Shown in pieces: positions 44,137 through 51,638 of a stretch of 64,000 nt of DNA. The DNA lies in assembly GCA_947444305.1 (NCBI GenBank), contig CANEZP010000001.1, positions 383,630-447,629 of the forward strand, in the 5' to 3' direction. Both the position numbers and the translations under genes were made by a program. The DNA comes from Pseudobdellovibrionaceae bacterium (lineage in GTDB: Bacteria > Bdellovibrionota > Bdellovibrionia > Bdellovibrionales > UBA1609). The notes beneath the pieces were generated by a model. That model searched no databases. It saw nothing but the letters and a program-made list of their open reading frames with translations, and was not told where the DNA came from. How positions within the stretch are numbered: the first letter of the stretch is position 1; the number at the start of each line of letters is the position of its first letter.

Positions 44137-46554
44137 ATGCGGAGCCATTTTCGTCGTTTGAGTATCGGTCTGTGGTTACAGACTCTTCTTTTTATGAGCT
44201 TACCCGCTTGGGCGAGCGAAGCTGATCTGAAAGTTCCTGATCTCACTGTACTCATGAATGTCTTCGGCACCCAGGTGCCCGGCACCACTCTGCTCTGGAG
44301 CGGTATCGTCGTTAGTTTGCTCGGCATGGTCTTCGGTTTGGTTGAATTCATTCGCATCAAGAATTTGCCCGCGCACAAAAAGATGCTCGACGTCTCGGCT
44401 CTGATCTACGAAACCTGCAAAACTTATTTGCTTCAACAAGGTAAGTTCCTCATCGCGCTGCAAGTTCTTATCGGCGCGGCGATGTTCTACTACTTCTTTA
44501 TCCTCCGTAATATGGAGATCGATCGCGTCGCACTCATCCTCATGTGGTCGGTGCTCGGGATCCTCGGTTCCTTCAGCGTGGCTTGGTTCGGTATCCGCAT
44601 CAACACCTACGCGAACTCGCGCACCGCCTTCGCTTCACTTCGCGGCGGTAACGGGTGGGACATCATGGCCATTCCGCTTCGCGCAGGGATGTCGATCGGC
44701 GTCGTTCTGATTTGTACCGAGTTGATCTTGATGTTGATCATCTTGTTGCTCGTGCCCAGCGATGCGGCCGGCGCTTGCTTCATCGGTTTCGCGATCGGTG
44801 AGTCGCTCGGCGCTTCGGCCTTGCGCGTAGCCGGCGGTATCTTCACCAAGATCGCCGACATCGGTTCGGATTTGATGAAGATCGTTTTCAACATCAAAGA
44901 AGATGATATTCGTAACCCCGGCGTTATCGCCGATTGCTGCGGTGACAACGCCGGCGATTCCGTCGGTCCAACGGCCGATGGTTTTGAAACTTACGGTGTC
45001 ACGGGCGTAGCCCTCATTTCATTCATCATCTTGGCCGTGGGCATGGGCCCCGTGGAAGGTGGCGGTCACGTACTTCGCGAAGGCGGTTCCGCGCTGCAGG
45101 CGATGATGATCGTTTGGATCTTCACGATGCGTATCTTGATGGTCATTACCTCGGTTGTTTCGTACTGGGTGAATGGTTTCGTCACCAGCGCCATCTGGAA
45201 AGGCTCGGCCAAGTATAACTTCGAACATCCGCTGACCATGCTCGTATGGCTGACTTCAATCATTTCGATCGCGGTCACCTTCGGCGTTTCTTTGGTTTTG
45301 CTCGGTCATTTCGCCGACGGCCTCTGGTGGAAATTGTCGGTCATTATCTCTTGCGGAACGTTGGCCGGTGCATTGATTCCTGAATTCACGAAGGTCTTCA
45401 CCAGCTCGCACTCACGTCACGTCAAAGAGATCGTCGATGCTTCCCGCGAAGGCGGCGCTTCGTTGACTATTCTTTCCGGTTTGGTTGCCGGTAACTTCGC
45501 AGCCTTCTGGAAAGGCATCATCATCGTCGGCCTCATGGCGATTTCTTGGTACACGTCGCTGATGGGTCTCGATGCGCACATGATCTTCCCGTCGGTCTTT
45601 GCGTTTGGTTTGCTCGCGTTCGGTTTCTTGGGCATGGGTCCGGTAACGATCGCGGTCGATTCTTACGGTCCCGTTACGGACAACGCGCAGTCGGTTTTCG
45701 AACTCTCGCAGATCGAAACGACCTCGCCCGCCGAGATCAAACAGCAGTTCGGTTTCACGCCTGACTTCGAAAAAGGCAAACACCTGCTCGAGGAAAACGA
45801 TTCGGCCGGTAACACCTTTAAAGCTACGGCTAAACCCGTCTTGATCGGTACCGCCGTGATCGGTGCGACCACGATGATTTTCTCGATCATCCTGATGTTG
45901 AACTTGAAACTCGATCTGCTCGATGCCCGCGTCTTGATGGGCTTGATCACCGGCGGCGCCGTGATCTACTGGTTCACCGGTGCTTCGATGCAAGCCGTGA
46001 CGACCGGCGCTTACCGCGCGGTTGAGTACATCAAACGGAACATCAAACTTGATTCGGCCGAGGCCGCTTCGGTTGAGAAGTCCAAAGAAGTCGTTAAGAT
46101 CTGTACGCAGTACGCACAAAACGGGATGTTCAACATCTTCGGCGTGATGTTCTCGTTCACCCTGGCCTTCGCGTGTTTTGATCCCACGTTCTTCGCTTCG
46201 TACTTGATCTCGATCGCGGTCTTCGGACTTTTCCAAGCCATGTTCATGGCCAACGCCGGCGGCGCTTGGGATAACGCGAAGAAATACGTTGAAGTCGATT
46301 TGCGCGAAAAAGGTACGGCCCTTCACGCGGCGACGGTCGTCGGTGATACGGTCGGTGACCCCTACAAAGACACTTCGTCGGTCGCTCTGAACCCGATCAT
46401 CAAGTTCACGACGCTCTTCGGTTTGCTCGCGGTTGAGATCGCGGTCGAAGCCAAAGACATCGCCTGGAAGGTGGGCATCGTCCTCTTTGTCGTCGGTCTC
46501 GTGTTCGTGTACCGCTCGTTCTACTCGATGCGTATCTCGTCAAACGCGAACTAG
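44137..46554 (+). CDS. hppA: Membrane-bound proton-pumping pyrophosphatase
   Basis: An 805-residue, roughly 16-helix pump that uses pyrophosphate hydrolysis to move H+ (or Na+) across the inner membrane. Catalytic motifs are present: GGIFTKIADIGSDLMKI, EDDIRNPGVIADCCGDNAGDSVG, DSYGPVTDNAQSV, and DTVGDPYKDTSS. The SAGNTFKATAKP segment has Lys where K+-dependent enzymes have Ala, indicating the K+-independent subclass, which mostly pumps protons. The N-terminus has a cleavable-looking signal (LLFMSLPAWASE), as in some bacterial homologues. GGGAG precedes the ATG. A strong terminator follows. Confidence 0.95.
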   Translation: MRSHFRRLSIGLWLQTLLFMSLPAWASEADLKVPDLTVLMNVFGTQVPGTTLLWSGIVVSLLGMVFGLVEFIRIKNLPAHKKMLDVSALIYETCKTYLLQQGKFLIALQVLIGAAMFYYFFILRNMEIDRVALILMWSVLGILGSFSVAWFGIRINTYANSRTAFASLRGGNGWDIMAIPLRAGMSIGVVLICTELILMLIILLLVPSDAAGACFIGFAIGESLGASALRVAGGIFTKIADIGSDLMKIVFNIKEDDIRNPGVIADCCGDNAGDSVGPTADGFETYGVTGVALISFIILAVGMGPVEGGGHVLREGGSALQAMMIVWIFTMRILMVITSVVSYWVNGFVTSAIWKGSAKYNFEHPLTMLVWLTSIISIAVTFGVSLVLLGHFADGLWWKLSVIISCGTLAGALIPEFTKVFTSSHSRHVKEIVDASREGGASLTILSGLVAGNFAAFWKGIIIVGLMAISWYTSLMGLDAHMIFPSVFAFGLLAFGFLGMGPVTIAVDSYGPVTDNAQSVFELSQIETTSPAEIKQQFGFTPDFEKGKHLLEENDSAGNTFKATAKPVLIGTAVIGATTMIFSIILMLNLKLDLLDARVLMGLITGGAVIYWFTGASMQAVTTGAYRAVEYIKRNIKLDSAEAASVEKSKEVVKICTQYAQNGMFNIFGVMFSFTLAFACFDPTFFASYLISIAVFGLFQAMFMANAGGAWDNAKKYVEVDLREKGTALHAATVVGDTVGDPYKDTSSVALNPIIKFTTLFGLLAVEIAVEAKDIAWKVGIVLFVVGLVFVYRSFYSMRISSNAN

Positions 46555-46614
46555 TTCGCGGTTGGTTACGGGTTACATTCATTAGGCGGCGCGCGCGAGC
46601 GGCCGCCAAGAATC

Positions 46615-46646
46615 AAAGGGTTCGCTTCGGCGGGCCCTTTTTTTTT
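46615..46646 (+). terminator. Rho-independent terminator of hppA
   Basis: AAAGGGTTCGC (46615-46625) pairs with GCGGGCCCTTT (46630-46640) allowing two G-U pairs, closed by a stable TTCG tetraloop and followed by six more T. The remaining 185 bp up to the convergent gene at 46833 show no other clear feature. Confidence 0.85.
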
Positions 46647-46832
46647 GGGGGCCCACGGGGTCGGTTGGCCGAGTTCCGGTGTGTTGTCCGAAAATCTACC
46701 CAGCCCGGCGCGGCTAACAAAAATTGTTTAGTGCAGCTTTGACCGGCAACGCTTCGCGCTACCGTCGCGGAAATGCGTCGCGGCACAATCTGCGGAGACG
46801 GTGGGCCGGTGGCTAGCGGGCTTGAACCTTGT

Positions 46833-47723
46833 TTAGTGGTAGCTCTCGCCGCTTCGGATGGAAGTTTTAGTTTTTGGGTCGAACAACAAGTAGCCGTCCC
46901 AGTTGTAATCGTAATCTTTAAAAAGAATTTCTGATGTGCCGTCCTCATTGTAATCACCGGCATCGACGACCGGCATTTCACGGCATCCGTTCGTGGGATC
47001 GCCGGAAAGGTTAATGATCGTCGCCGCCGGGTCAGCGGCTATGAAAAAGGTGCTGCAGACTTGGGTCATTTCAAAAGTGCAGTTCGCGCCGAAAGGTTCC
47101 TTAGTGGTGAGGGATAAAATCTTGCCGCGCTTAGAGGCGTAACTATTCACGACGACGATGTCTTCGGCCGTGTACTTGAAGGAGACCTCAAAGTAGTCGT
47201 CGGTGAGAGGTCCTACTTCCGCGCTCGGTCTGATTTTCTTAACCATTGCGGGCGGCAATTTCTTTTGGTCGGCAGTGCAAGAATCCTGCGGGTAGAGTTT
47301 AAGGTATTCGCTGAATATTCGACCCTTAAGTTTGGGATCCAGCTGGGCCGCCGGCATCGGTTTCCACGAATCGGGGTCGGCAAACGACGTTTCGGATACT
47401 AGAACGAAGGGACGATGCTCAGTCGCATTCGTGAATGATGTGCCGAAGGATTTTTTAGCGTATTTCTGAACGAGCGCTTTAGCCGGTTCCGTTAATACAA
47501 CCTTTGCCGCGCGCTTTACTTCGCCGAAACTTTTGCCGTCGAACGCCAGTAGCCACGTTTTTGGAGCGTTGAAGTTTTCTCCGACGTTAATCCACTTCTT
47601 ATTTTCGTACTTATAAAGCGGTCGAATGATCGCTCCGTTCTTCTCTAGAACACCCAGTGTTTTGGCGTGGGCAGTGAGCGAAAAGGAGAAAACGGCGAGC
47701 AGCGCAAATATTTTTTGGTTCAT
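46833..47723 (-). CDS. Secreted protein of unknown function
   Basis: A 296-residue exported protein: signal peptide KIFALLAVFSFSLTAHA with cleavage before KT, then a mixed beta-rich chain. The C-terminus has DAGDYNEDGTSEILFKDYDYNWDGYLLFD, whose DxNxDG and DxNxDG-like spacings resemble the calcium-binding loops of FG-GAP/VCBS proteins. Four cysteines in the last half (DSC, NC, VC, GC) could form disulphides outside the cytoplasm. No overall family is recognised. A short imperfect direct repeat lies upstream at 47756-47835. Confidence 0.65.
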   Translation of the reverse strand: MNQKIFALLAVFSFSLTAHAKTLGVLEKNGAIIRPLYKYENKKWINVGENFNAPKTWLLAFDGKSFGEVKRAAKVVLTEPAKALVQKYAKKSFGTSFTNATEHRPFVLVSETSFADPDSWKPMPAAQLDPKLKGRIFSEYLKLYPQDSCTADQKKLPPAMVKKIRPSAEVGPLTDDYFEVSFKYTAEDIVVVNSYASKRGKILSLTTKEPFGANCTFEMTQVCSTFFIAADPAATIINLSGDPTNGCREMPVVDAGDYNEDGTSEILFKDYDYNWDGYLLFDPKTKTSIRSGESYH

Positions 47724-47755
47724 CTTTAAATGCTAACGAACACGCATTTCAAGTC

Positions 47756-47835
47756 AAGGAGCATGGCTCACGACTTAACGCTCAAGGAGCATGGATCAAG
47801 ACTTCACGCTTAAGGAACAAGGAACAAGGAACAAG
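47756..47835. repeat. Short imperfect direct repeats
   Basis: Two 28-bp units (47756-47783 and 47784-47811), both beginning AAGGAGCATGG, differ at five positions. They run into a third, shorter part with AAGGAACA repeated at 8-bp steps (47812-47835). The array lies 33 bp upstream of the secreted-protein gene (minus strand) and 56 bp past the trhO stop. It looks like tandem slippage rather than a CRISPR, since there are no spacers. Confidence 0.7.
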
Positions 47836-47891
47836 CTAGAAACACCGTTGATGGACCGAAGGAAGCCAACGATCTGAGACGCGGTTACGCT

Positions 47892-48833
47892 TTAAACCTT
47901 ATGCCGTTTGTTCAGTTCTTGTTGGTGCGCGCGGCGTGAGCCCGAGCCGATGGCGACGTGGTGGGCGCAGTTTTTTGAGCAGGTGACGGCGAATTGATCT
48001 ACGCAGTGGTTGCAGATTTCGACGTGGGTGCCGCACTTGACGCACGAAATGGATTTGTTCGCGGGTTGCCCGCAGTGGGGGCACAGTTTGAATTTTGTGG
48101 TGGGTTGTAATTGCTGATCGACCGCTACACGGTAGTCGAACACGAAGCATTCACCTTCGAACCCCTGGTCGGGAAACTTTTCGAGGTAGTTCAGAATACC
48201 GCCGTCGAGCTGGCGCACGTTCGAGAAACCTTGCGCGTTCATCTCCATGATTGCTTTTTCGCAGCGGATGCCGCCCGTGCAGTACATAAGCACCGGCGTG
48301 TCTTTCGCGACCGCTTTCGTTGCCGGGTCCGTGGTCAGCGCTTCGGGAAAGTCGCGGAATTCTTTGATCTTCAGATCTTTGGCGCCTTTGAATTTGCCGA
48401 TCTCAACTTCGTAGTCGTTGCGGGTGTCTAGAATCAGAGCGTTCGGATCCTGAATGGCTTCGTGCCATTCTTCGGGGGTCAGGTGATTGTTCTTGGGCGA
48501 CGCCGGTGCAAAACCCGGTTTACCCATGGTCACGATCTCGTTCTTGATCTTAATGCGAAAAACGTGGAACGGGTGCTTTAGCGCAACCGAATCTTTGTAA
48601 ACCAAGTCCGAGACGGCCAAGAATTCATTAAGCAGAACTTTGACCGAAGCCAATGCCGAAGGCGGGCCCGAGAGTGTCGCGTTGATGCCCTCGTTGCCCA
48701 GCAAACAAAGCCCTAGCAGTTCGCTTTCGGAGGCGAACCGCTCGAGCTGAGATTTCAATTCTTCGACTTGCGAGTCACTTAAGCTGATGAAGCGGTAGAA
48801 GCTGGTGACGTGAACCGGGGCGGGGGAGGACAT
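47892..48833 (-). CDS. trhO: tRNA uridine-34 hydroxylase, rhodanese family
   Basis: TrhO (YceA, UPF0176) makes 5-hydroxyuridine at tRNA position 34 using oxygen. The 313 residues show the N-terminal ferredoxin-like domain (SFYRFISLSD, CLLGNEGINATLSG), the rhodanese domain (LILDTRNDYEVEIGKFKGA) with active-site Cys in MYCTGGIRCEKA near residue 183, and a C-terminal Cys-rich zinc module (CPHCGQPANKSISCVKCG, ICNHCVDQFAVTCSKNC). The gene follows the bacterioferritin-like gene after 6 bp on the same strand, so the two are likely one operon. Confidence 0.93.
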   Translation of the reverse strand: MSSPAPVHVTSFYRFISLSDSQVEELKSQLERFASESELLGLCLLGNEGINATLSGPPSALASVKVLLNEFLAVSDLVYKDSVALKHPFHVFRIKIKNEIVTMGKPGFAPASPKNNHLTPEEWHEAIQDPNALILDTRNDYEVEIGKFKGAKDLKIKEFRDFPEALTTDPATKAVAKDTPVLMYCTGGIRCEKAIMEMNAQGFSNVRQLDGGILNYLEKFPDQGFEGECFVFDYRVAVDQQLQPTTKFKLCPHCGQPANKSISCVKCGTHVEICNHCVDQFAVTCSKNCAHHVAIGSGSRRAHQQELNKRHKV

Positions 48834-48839
48834 ATAAAA

Positions 48840-49295
48840 TTACGCGCCCTCGGGTTTGCGCATCATCTTGCGGACTTCGTCGGCGTGTTCCACTTCGGAG
48901 CGGACGAAGGCGCGCGCCAATTCTTCGAGCGCGATGTCGCCGAGGTCGGAAGCCATCAGCACGAGTTTTTTGTAATTCACGATCGCTTCTTCTTCGAAAC
49001 GCAGACTTTCTTCCAGGAGTTGTTGAACGGTGTGTACGTTTTTTTCTTCGACTTTGGCCGCGACCATGGGCGGGTGACCGCCGAGCGAAGTGATCTTTTC
49101 GCCGATCTCGGTGGCGTGGGTCATGGCTTCCTTAGCGTTGTCACGGAACCAAGCTTGGATAGGGATGCGGTTGTAACCCATAATCATAAAAGAATAGTGT
49201 AGGTAGCGATTAACGCCCGACATTTCGATCTTGTAGATCTCGCCAAGTAAATCCAGCACCTGTTTATTCTGATAGCTTTTTTCAGACATGCTCAC
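48840..49295 (-). CDS. Bacterioferritin-like di-iron protein
   Basis: A 151-residue four-helix ferritin-like protein. Di-iron ligands appear as EIYKIEMSGVNRYLHYSFM (Glu), EAMTHATEIGEKI (ExxH), FEEEAIVNYKKL (Glu) and RSEVEHADEVRKMM (ExxH). It lacks the heme-Met context I would need to call true bacterioferritin, so ferritin-like storage or di-iron oxidase roles are open. A GTG at 49295 has GGAGG at 8 bases, while an in-frame ATG at 49289 is spaced less well. The divergent intergenic region to the TetR gene holds a clear palindrome. Confidence 0.8.
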   Translation of the reverse strand: MSMSEKSYQNKQVLDLLGEIYKIEMSGVNRYLHYSFMIMGYNRIPIQAWFRDNAKEAMTHATEIGEKITSLGGHPPMVAAKVEEKNVHTVQQLLEESLRFEEEAIVNYKKLVLMASDLGDIALEELARAFVRSEVEHADEVRKMMRKPEGA

Positions 49296-49451
49296 GTCAC
49301 TCGCCTCCGGATATATATTGATATGGTCCGGATCTTATAAAAGGTCGGGTCCTAACGCTAGCCCTTATAACTGTCTCAATAGGAATACGCGTAAACCACC
49401 AAAAATACTTGGTTTTCTGGGTTAAGATTATGTTAAGACGTATTTTAATGA

Positions 49452-49471
49452 ATTTGAATTCTAATTCAAAT
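49452..49471. promoter_or_regulatory. TetR-type operator palindrome
   Basis: ATTTGAATT and AATTCAAAT form exact 9-bp arms separated by CT. A partial third copy of the half-site follows (ACTGAATTTG). It lies 53 bp upstream of the TetR-family gene that heads the efflux operon and about 155 bp from the bacterioferritin-like gene. Autoregulation by that TetR protein is the simplest reading. Confidence 0.65.
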
Positions 49472-49524
49472 AAACTGAATTTGCGCTTGAGATTGAAATT
49501 TAGGCGGCCGATAGGGATATCGAT

Positions 49525-50166
49525 ATGGCAAAAACAAAAGGCAAAAAACCGGAGCTCAGTTCAGAAGAACTGAAGACCAAAATCCAAGCGATCGCGCGCA
49601 AACATTTCGCGATGCATGGGATGGCGGGCACTTCGCTAAAAGATATCGCGAACGAAGCCGACGTTGCCGGCAGTCTCATTAATTATCATTACACGGATAA
49701 AGAAGGATTGTTTCGCGCGTGCATCGAGCCGTTCACGCGCGGTCGCAGCGAGGCGATTCAACGTATTCTTAGCGAACCCAGAAACGCCGAAGAAATGCGC
49801 GTTCGCCTCGAGCTCTTCATCGAAGAGATGCAATCCTCGGTTTTAAGCGACCGCGATAACTTCGAGATCATCGACCGCGAGATGCGCTCCGAGAATCCGA
49901 TCATCTTAAAAGTTTTCGAAGACACGATGTTGATCTCGTTCAAGAGCGTGATCGAGTTCTTCCGTAAAGCGCAGGCGAACGGATTGATCATCGACGATGC
50001 CGATCCGATGATTTTGGCCAGCATCTTATTCACGTCCACCTGTGATTCCGCCCGCAAAAGTCATTTAGGTAAAAGATTTTTTAACGTCTCGTTCGAGCAG
50101 GCCGATTGGCGGCGCAAATTTGCAAAGCAGATCGCTGATTTATTCTTAAGAGGAGTAATGAAATGA
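49525..50166 (+). CDS. TetR-family transcriptional regulator
   Basis: A 213-residue TetR repressor. The DNA-binding domain is KIQAIARKHFAMHGMAGTSLKDIANEADVAGSLINYHYTDKEGLFRAC (helix-turn-helix in residues 33-60), preceded by a basic tail. The C-terminal ligand and dimerisation domain is helical and not specific. AGGGA precedes the ATG. It overlaps the TolC-family gene by ATGA and presumably represses its own operon through the 49452-49471 palindrome until a toxic ligand binds. Confidence 0.9.
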   Translation: MAKTKGKKPELSSEELKTKIQAIARKHFAMHGMAGTSLKDIANEADVAGSLINYHYTDKEGLFRACIEPFTRGRSEAIQRILSEPRNAEEMRVRLELFIEEMQSSVLSDRDNFEIIDREMRSENPIILKVFEDTMLISFKSVIEFFRKAQANGLIIDDADPMILASILFTSTCDSARKSHLGKRFFNVSFEQADWRRKFAKQIADLFLRGVMK

Positions 50167-51638
50167 AGTTCCTATATCTCACGTTGATGATCGCCGCGGC
50201 GAACGTATTTGCACAAGCCCCGGTCCGGACCCCGGCCCAGACATCGGGATCCACCGCAAACGCCGAAAAACCCGCGTTGACCCTCGAGCAATACCTTGAG
50301 CAGGTGAAGACGCAAAACCCTGAGGCGCGCTCCATGCGTGAACAACTCGCGAAGGCGGAGTTGCGGTTAAACGAAGCGGAAGTTTCGCTAAGCTCCGAAT
50401 TTTACGGCCGCTATAATTTTCTGGACGACAAAAATGAAGCGACCCAGTCGATGGCACCTTCGCGCATCCAGAACAGCACATGGCGCATCGGTGTGAAAGA
50501 TCCGACCACCTACGGCTTAACGACGGATGTGTATTTCGAAACCGCGCGCAACAAACTAAACATCAACCCGGCCATCGCCAACAATCCGCAGTTTACGATT
50601 TTGACCGACTACGAAGACACCAAAGCCGGCGTCGATATTAGACAAAGCTTGTGGCGCAACGGCTTCGGCGCGGCGACCCGCGCGGGCGTCGAAATGCAGC
50701 GTGCGGCTAGCCGCATTGAATTGCTCAAACGCCAGTTCGAACTTAAGAACCTTTTGTTGAAATCTGAAAACGCGTATTGGACTCTCGTCTCGCTGAACCA
50801 GATCGTGCGCCTGCAAGAAGAGAACGTCGGTCGCGCGAAGAAGTTGTTCGATTGGATGCAGAAACGGGTAGGCATGCGCCTCGTCGATGACGTCGACGGT
50901 TTGCAAGCCCAGGCTTCCTACGAAATGCGTGATCTCGAGTTACAAACTTCGCTCGACGAACGCGCGCAGCTCGCCCGCCAATTCAATATGATGCGCGGTT
51001 CGCAAAATGATGCCGTTGAAACCTTGAGCGAATTGCCGGATCCCACGGTTATTCTCCAAGGCGTAAAAGAAGGCACCAACATGACCCGCGAAGACTTCCG
51101 GATGATTTACGAGCAAGCCTCGATCGGACAGTACGAAGCCAAAGCCGCGAAGAGCCAGATCGCGCCGCAGTTGGACCTCGTCGCGGGCGTCGCCACCAAC
51201 GGTCTCGATAACGCCCGGTCGCGCAGCTTCGAAGAAATTCAAGACCTCCGCAATCCAACCTGGAACGTCGGCATTCAATTCAGCATCCCGCTTGATTATT
51301 CTTTGATCGGCAACATGCGCCGCTCGTACAAAGCCGCCAGCAACGCGGCCGACGCGCTTAAAGATCACGCCGCCTTTTCGGAAGAGCGCACGTGGCACGA
51401 TCTGTTGACCCAGAAAACCGAGGCGCAAAGACGTTTTGAACGTTCACTCGCGCTCGAAAAAACACAGACGCTGTTGGTAAAGCGTGAACGTGACCGGTTG
51501 CTCAACGGCCGGACGACCACGTTCCAAGCGATCACCATTGAACAGAACTTATCGGCCGCGCAAATTCAGCGCGTGCGCTCACAGGTGGGTTTGATCCAGA
51601 TCCACAATCTTCTTAAAAACTGGGAGGTTCGTAAATGA
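50163..51638 (+). CDS. TolC-family outer-membrane efflux protein
   Basis: A signal peptide (LTLMIAAANVFAQA) leads a 491-residue TolC/OEP protein: LTLEQYLEQVKTQNPEARSMREQLAKAELRLNEA at the start of the first repeat and AKSQIAPQLDLVAGVATNG at the start of the second, each with long amphipathic helices for the periplasmic tunnel. Trimers form the outer-membrane exit duct. It lies between TetR and the RND pump with 4-bp overlaps at both ends. No membrane-fusion adaptor gene is present. Confidence 0.9.
   Translation: MKFLYLTLMIAAANVFAQAPVRTPAQTSGSTANAEKPALTLEQYLEQVKTQNPEARSMREQLAKAELRLNEAEVSLSSEFYGRYNFLDDKNEATQSMAPSRIQNSTWRIGVKDPTTYGLTTDVYFETARNKLNINPAIANNPQFTILTDYEDTKAGVDIRQSLWRNGFGAATRAGVEMQRAASRIELLKRQFELKNLLLKSENAYWTLVSLNQIVRLQEENVGRAKKLFDWMQKRVGMRLVDDVDGLQAQASYEMRDLELQTSLDERAQLARQFNMMRGSQNDAVETLSELPDPTVILQGVKEGTNMTREDFRMIYEQASIGQYEAKAAKSQIAPQLDLVAGVATNGLDNARSRSFEEIQDLRNPTWNVGIQFSIPLDYSLIGNMRRSYKAASNAADALKDHAAFSEERTWHDLLTQKTEAQRRFERSLALEKTQTLLVKRERDRLLNGRTTTFQAITIEQNLSAAQIQRVRSQVGLIQIHNLLKNWEVRK

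Noticed and set aside
45412..46326. Long minus-strand frame (304 codons) opposite hppA
   Set aside because: Its translation is Arg/Asp/Glu/His-rich with no family features, and it mirrors the strong hppA codon bias. It is a shadow of a certain gene.
47756..47835. CRISPR-like repeat array
   Set aside because: Units are directly tandem with no unique spacers and there are no cas genes in the window.
49313..49332. TCCGGA...TCCGGA pair with AT-rich centre upstream of the bacterioferritin-like gene as a Fur box
   Set aside because: TCCGGA is itself palindromic and the interior does not fit the GATAATGATAATCATTATC consensus; the match is too weak.
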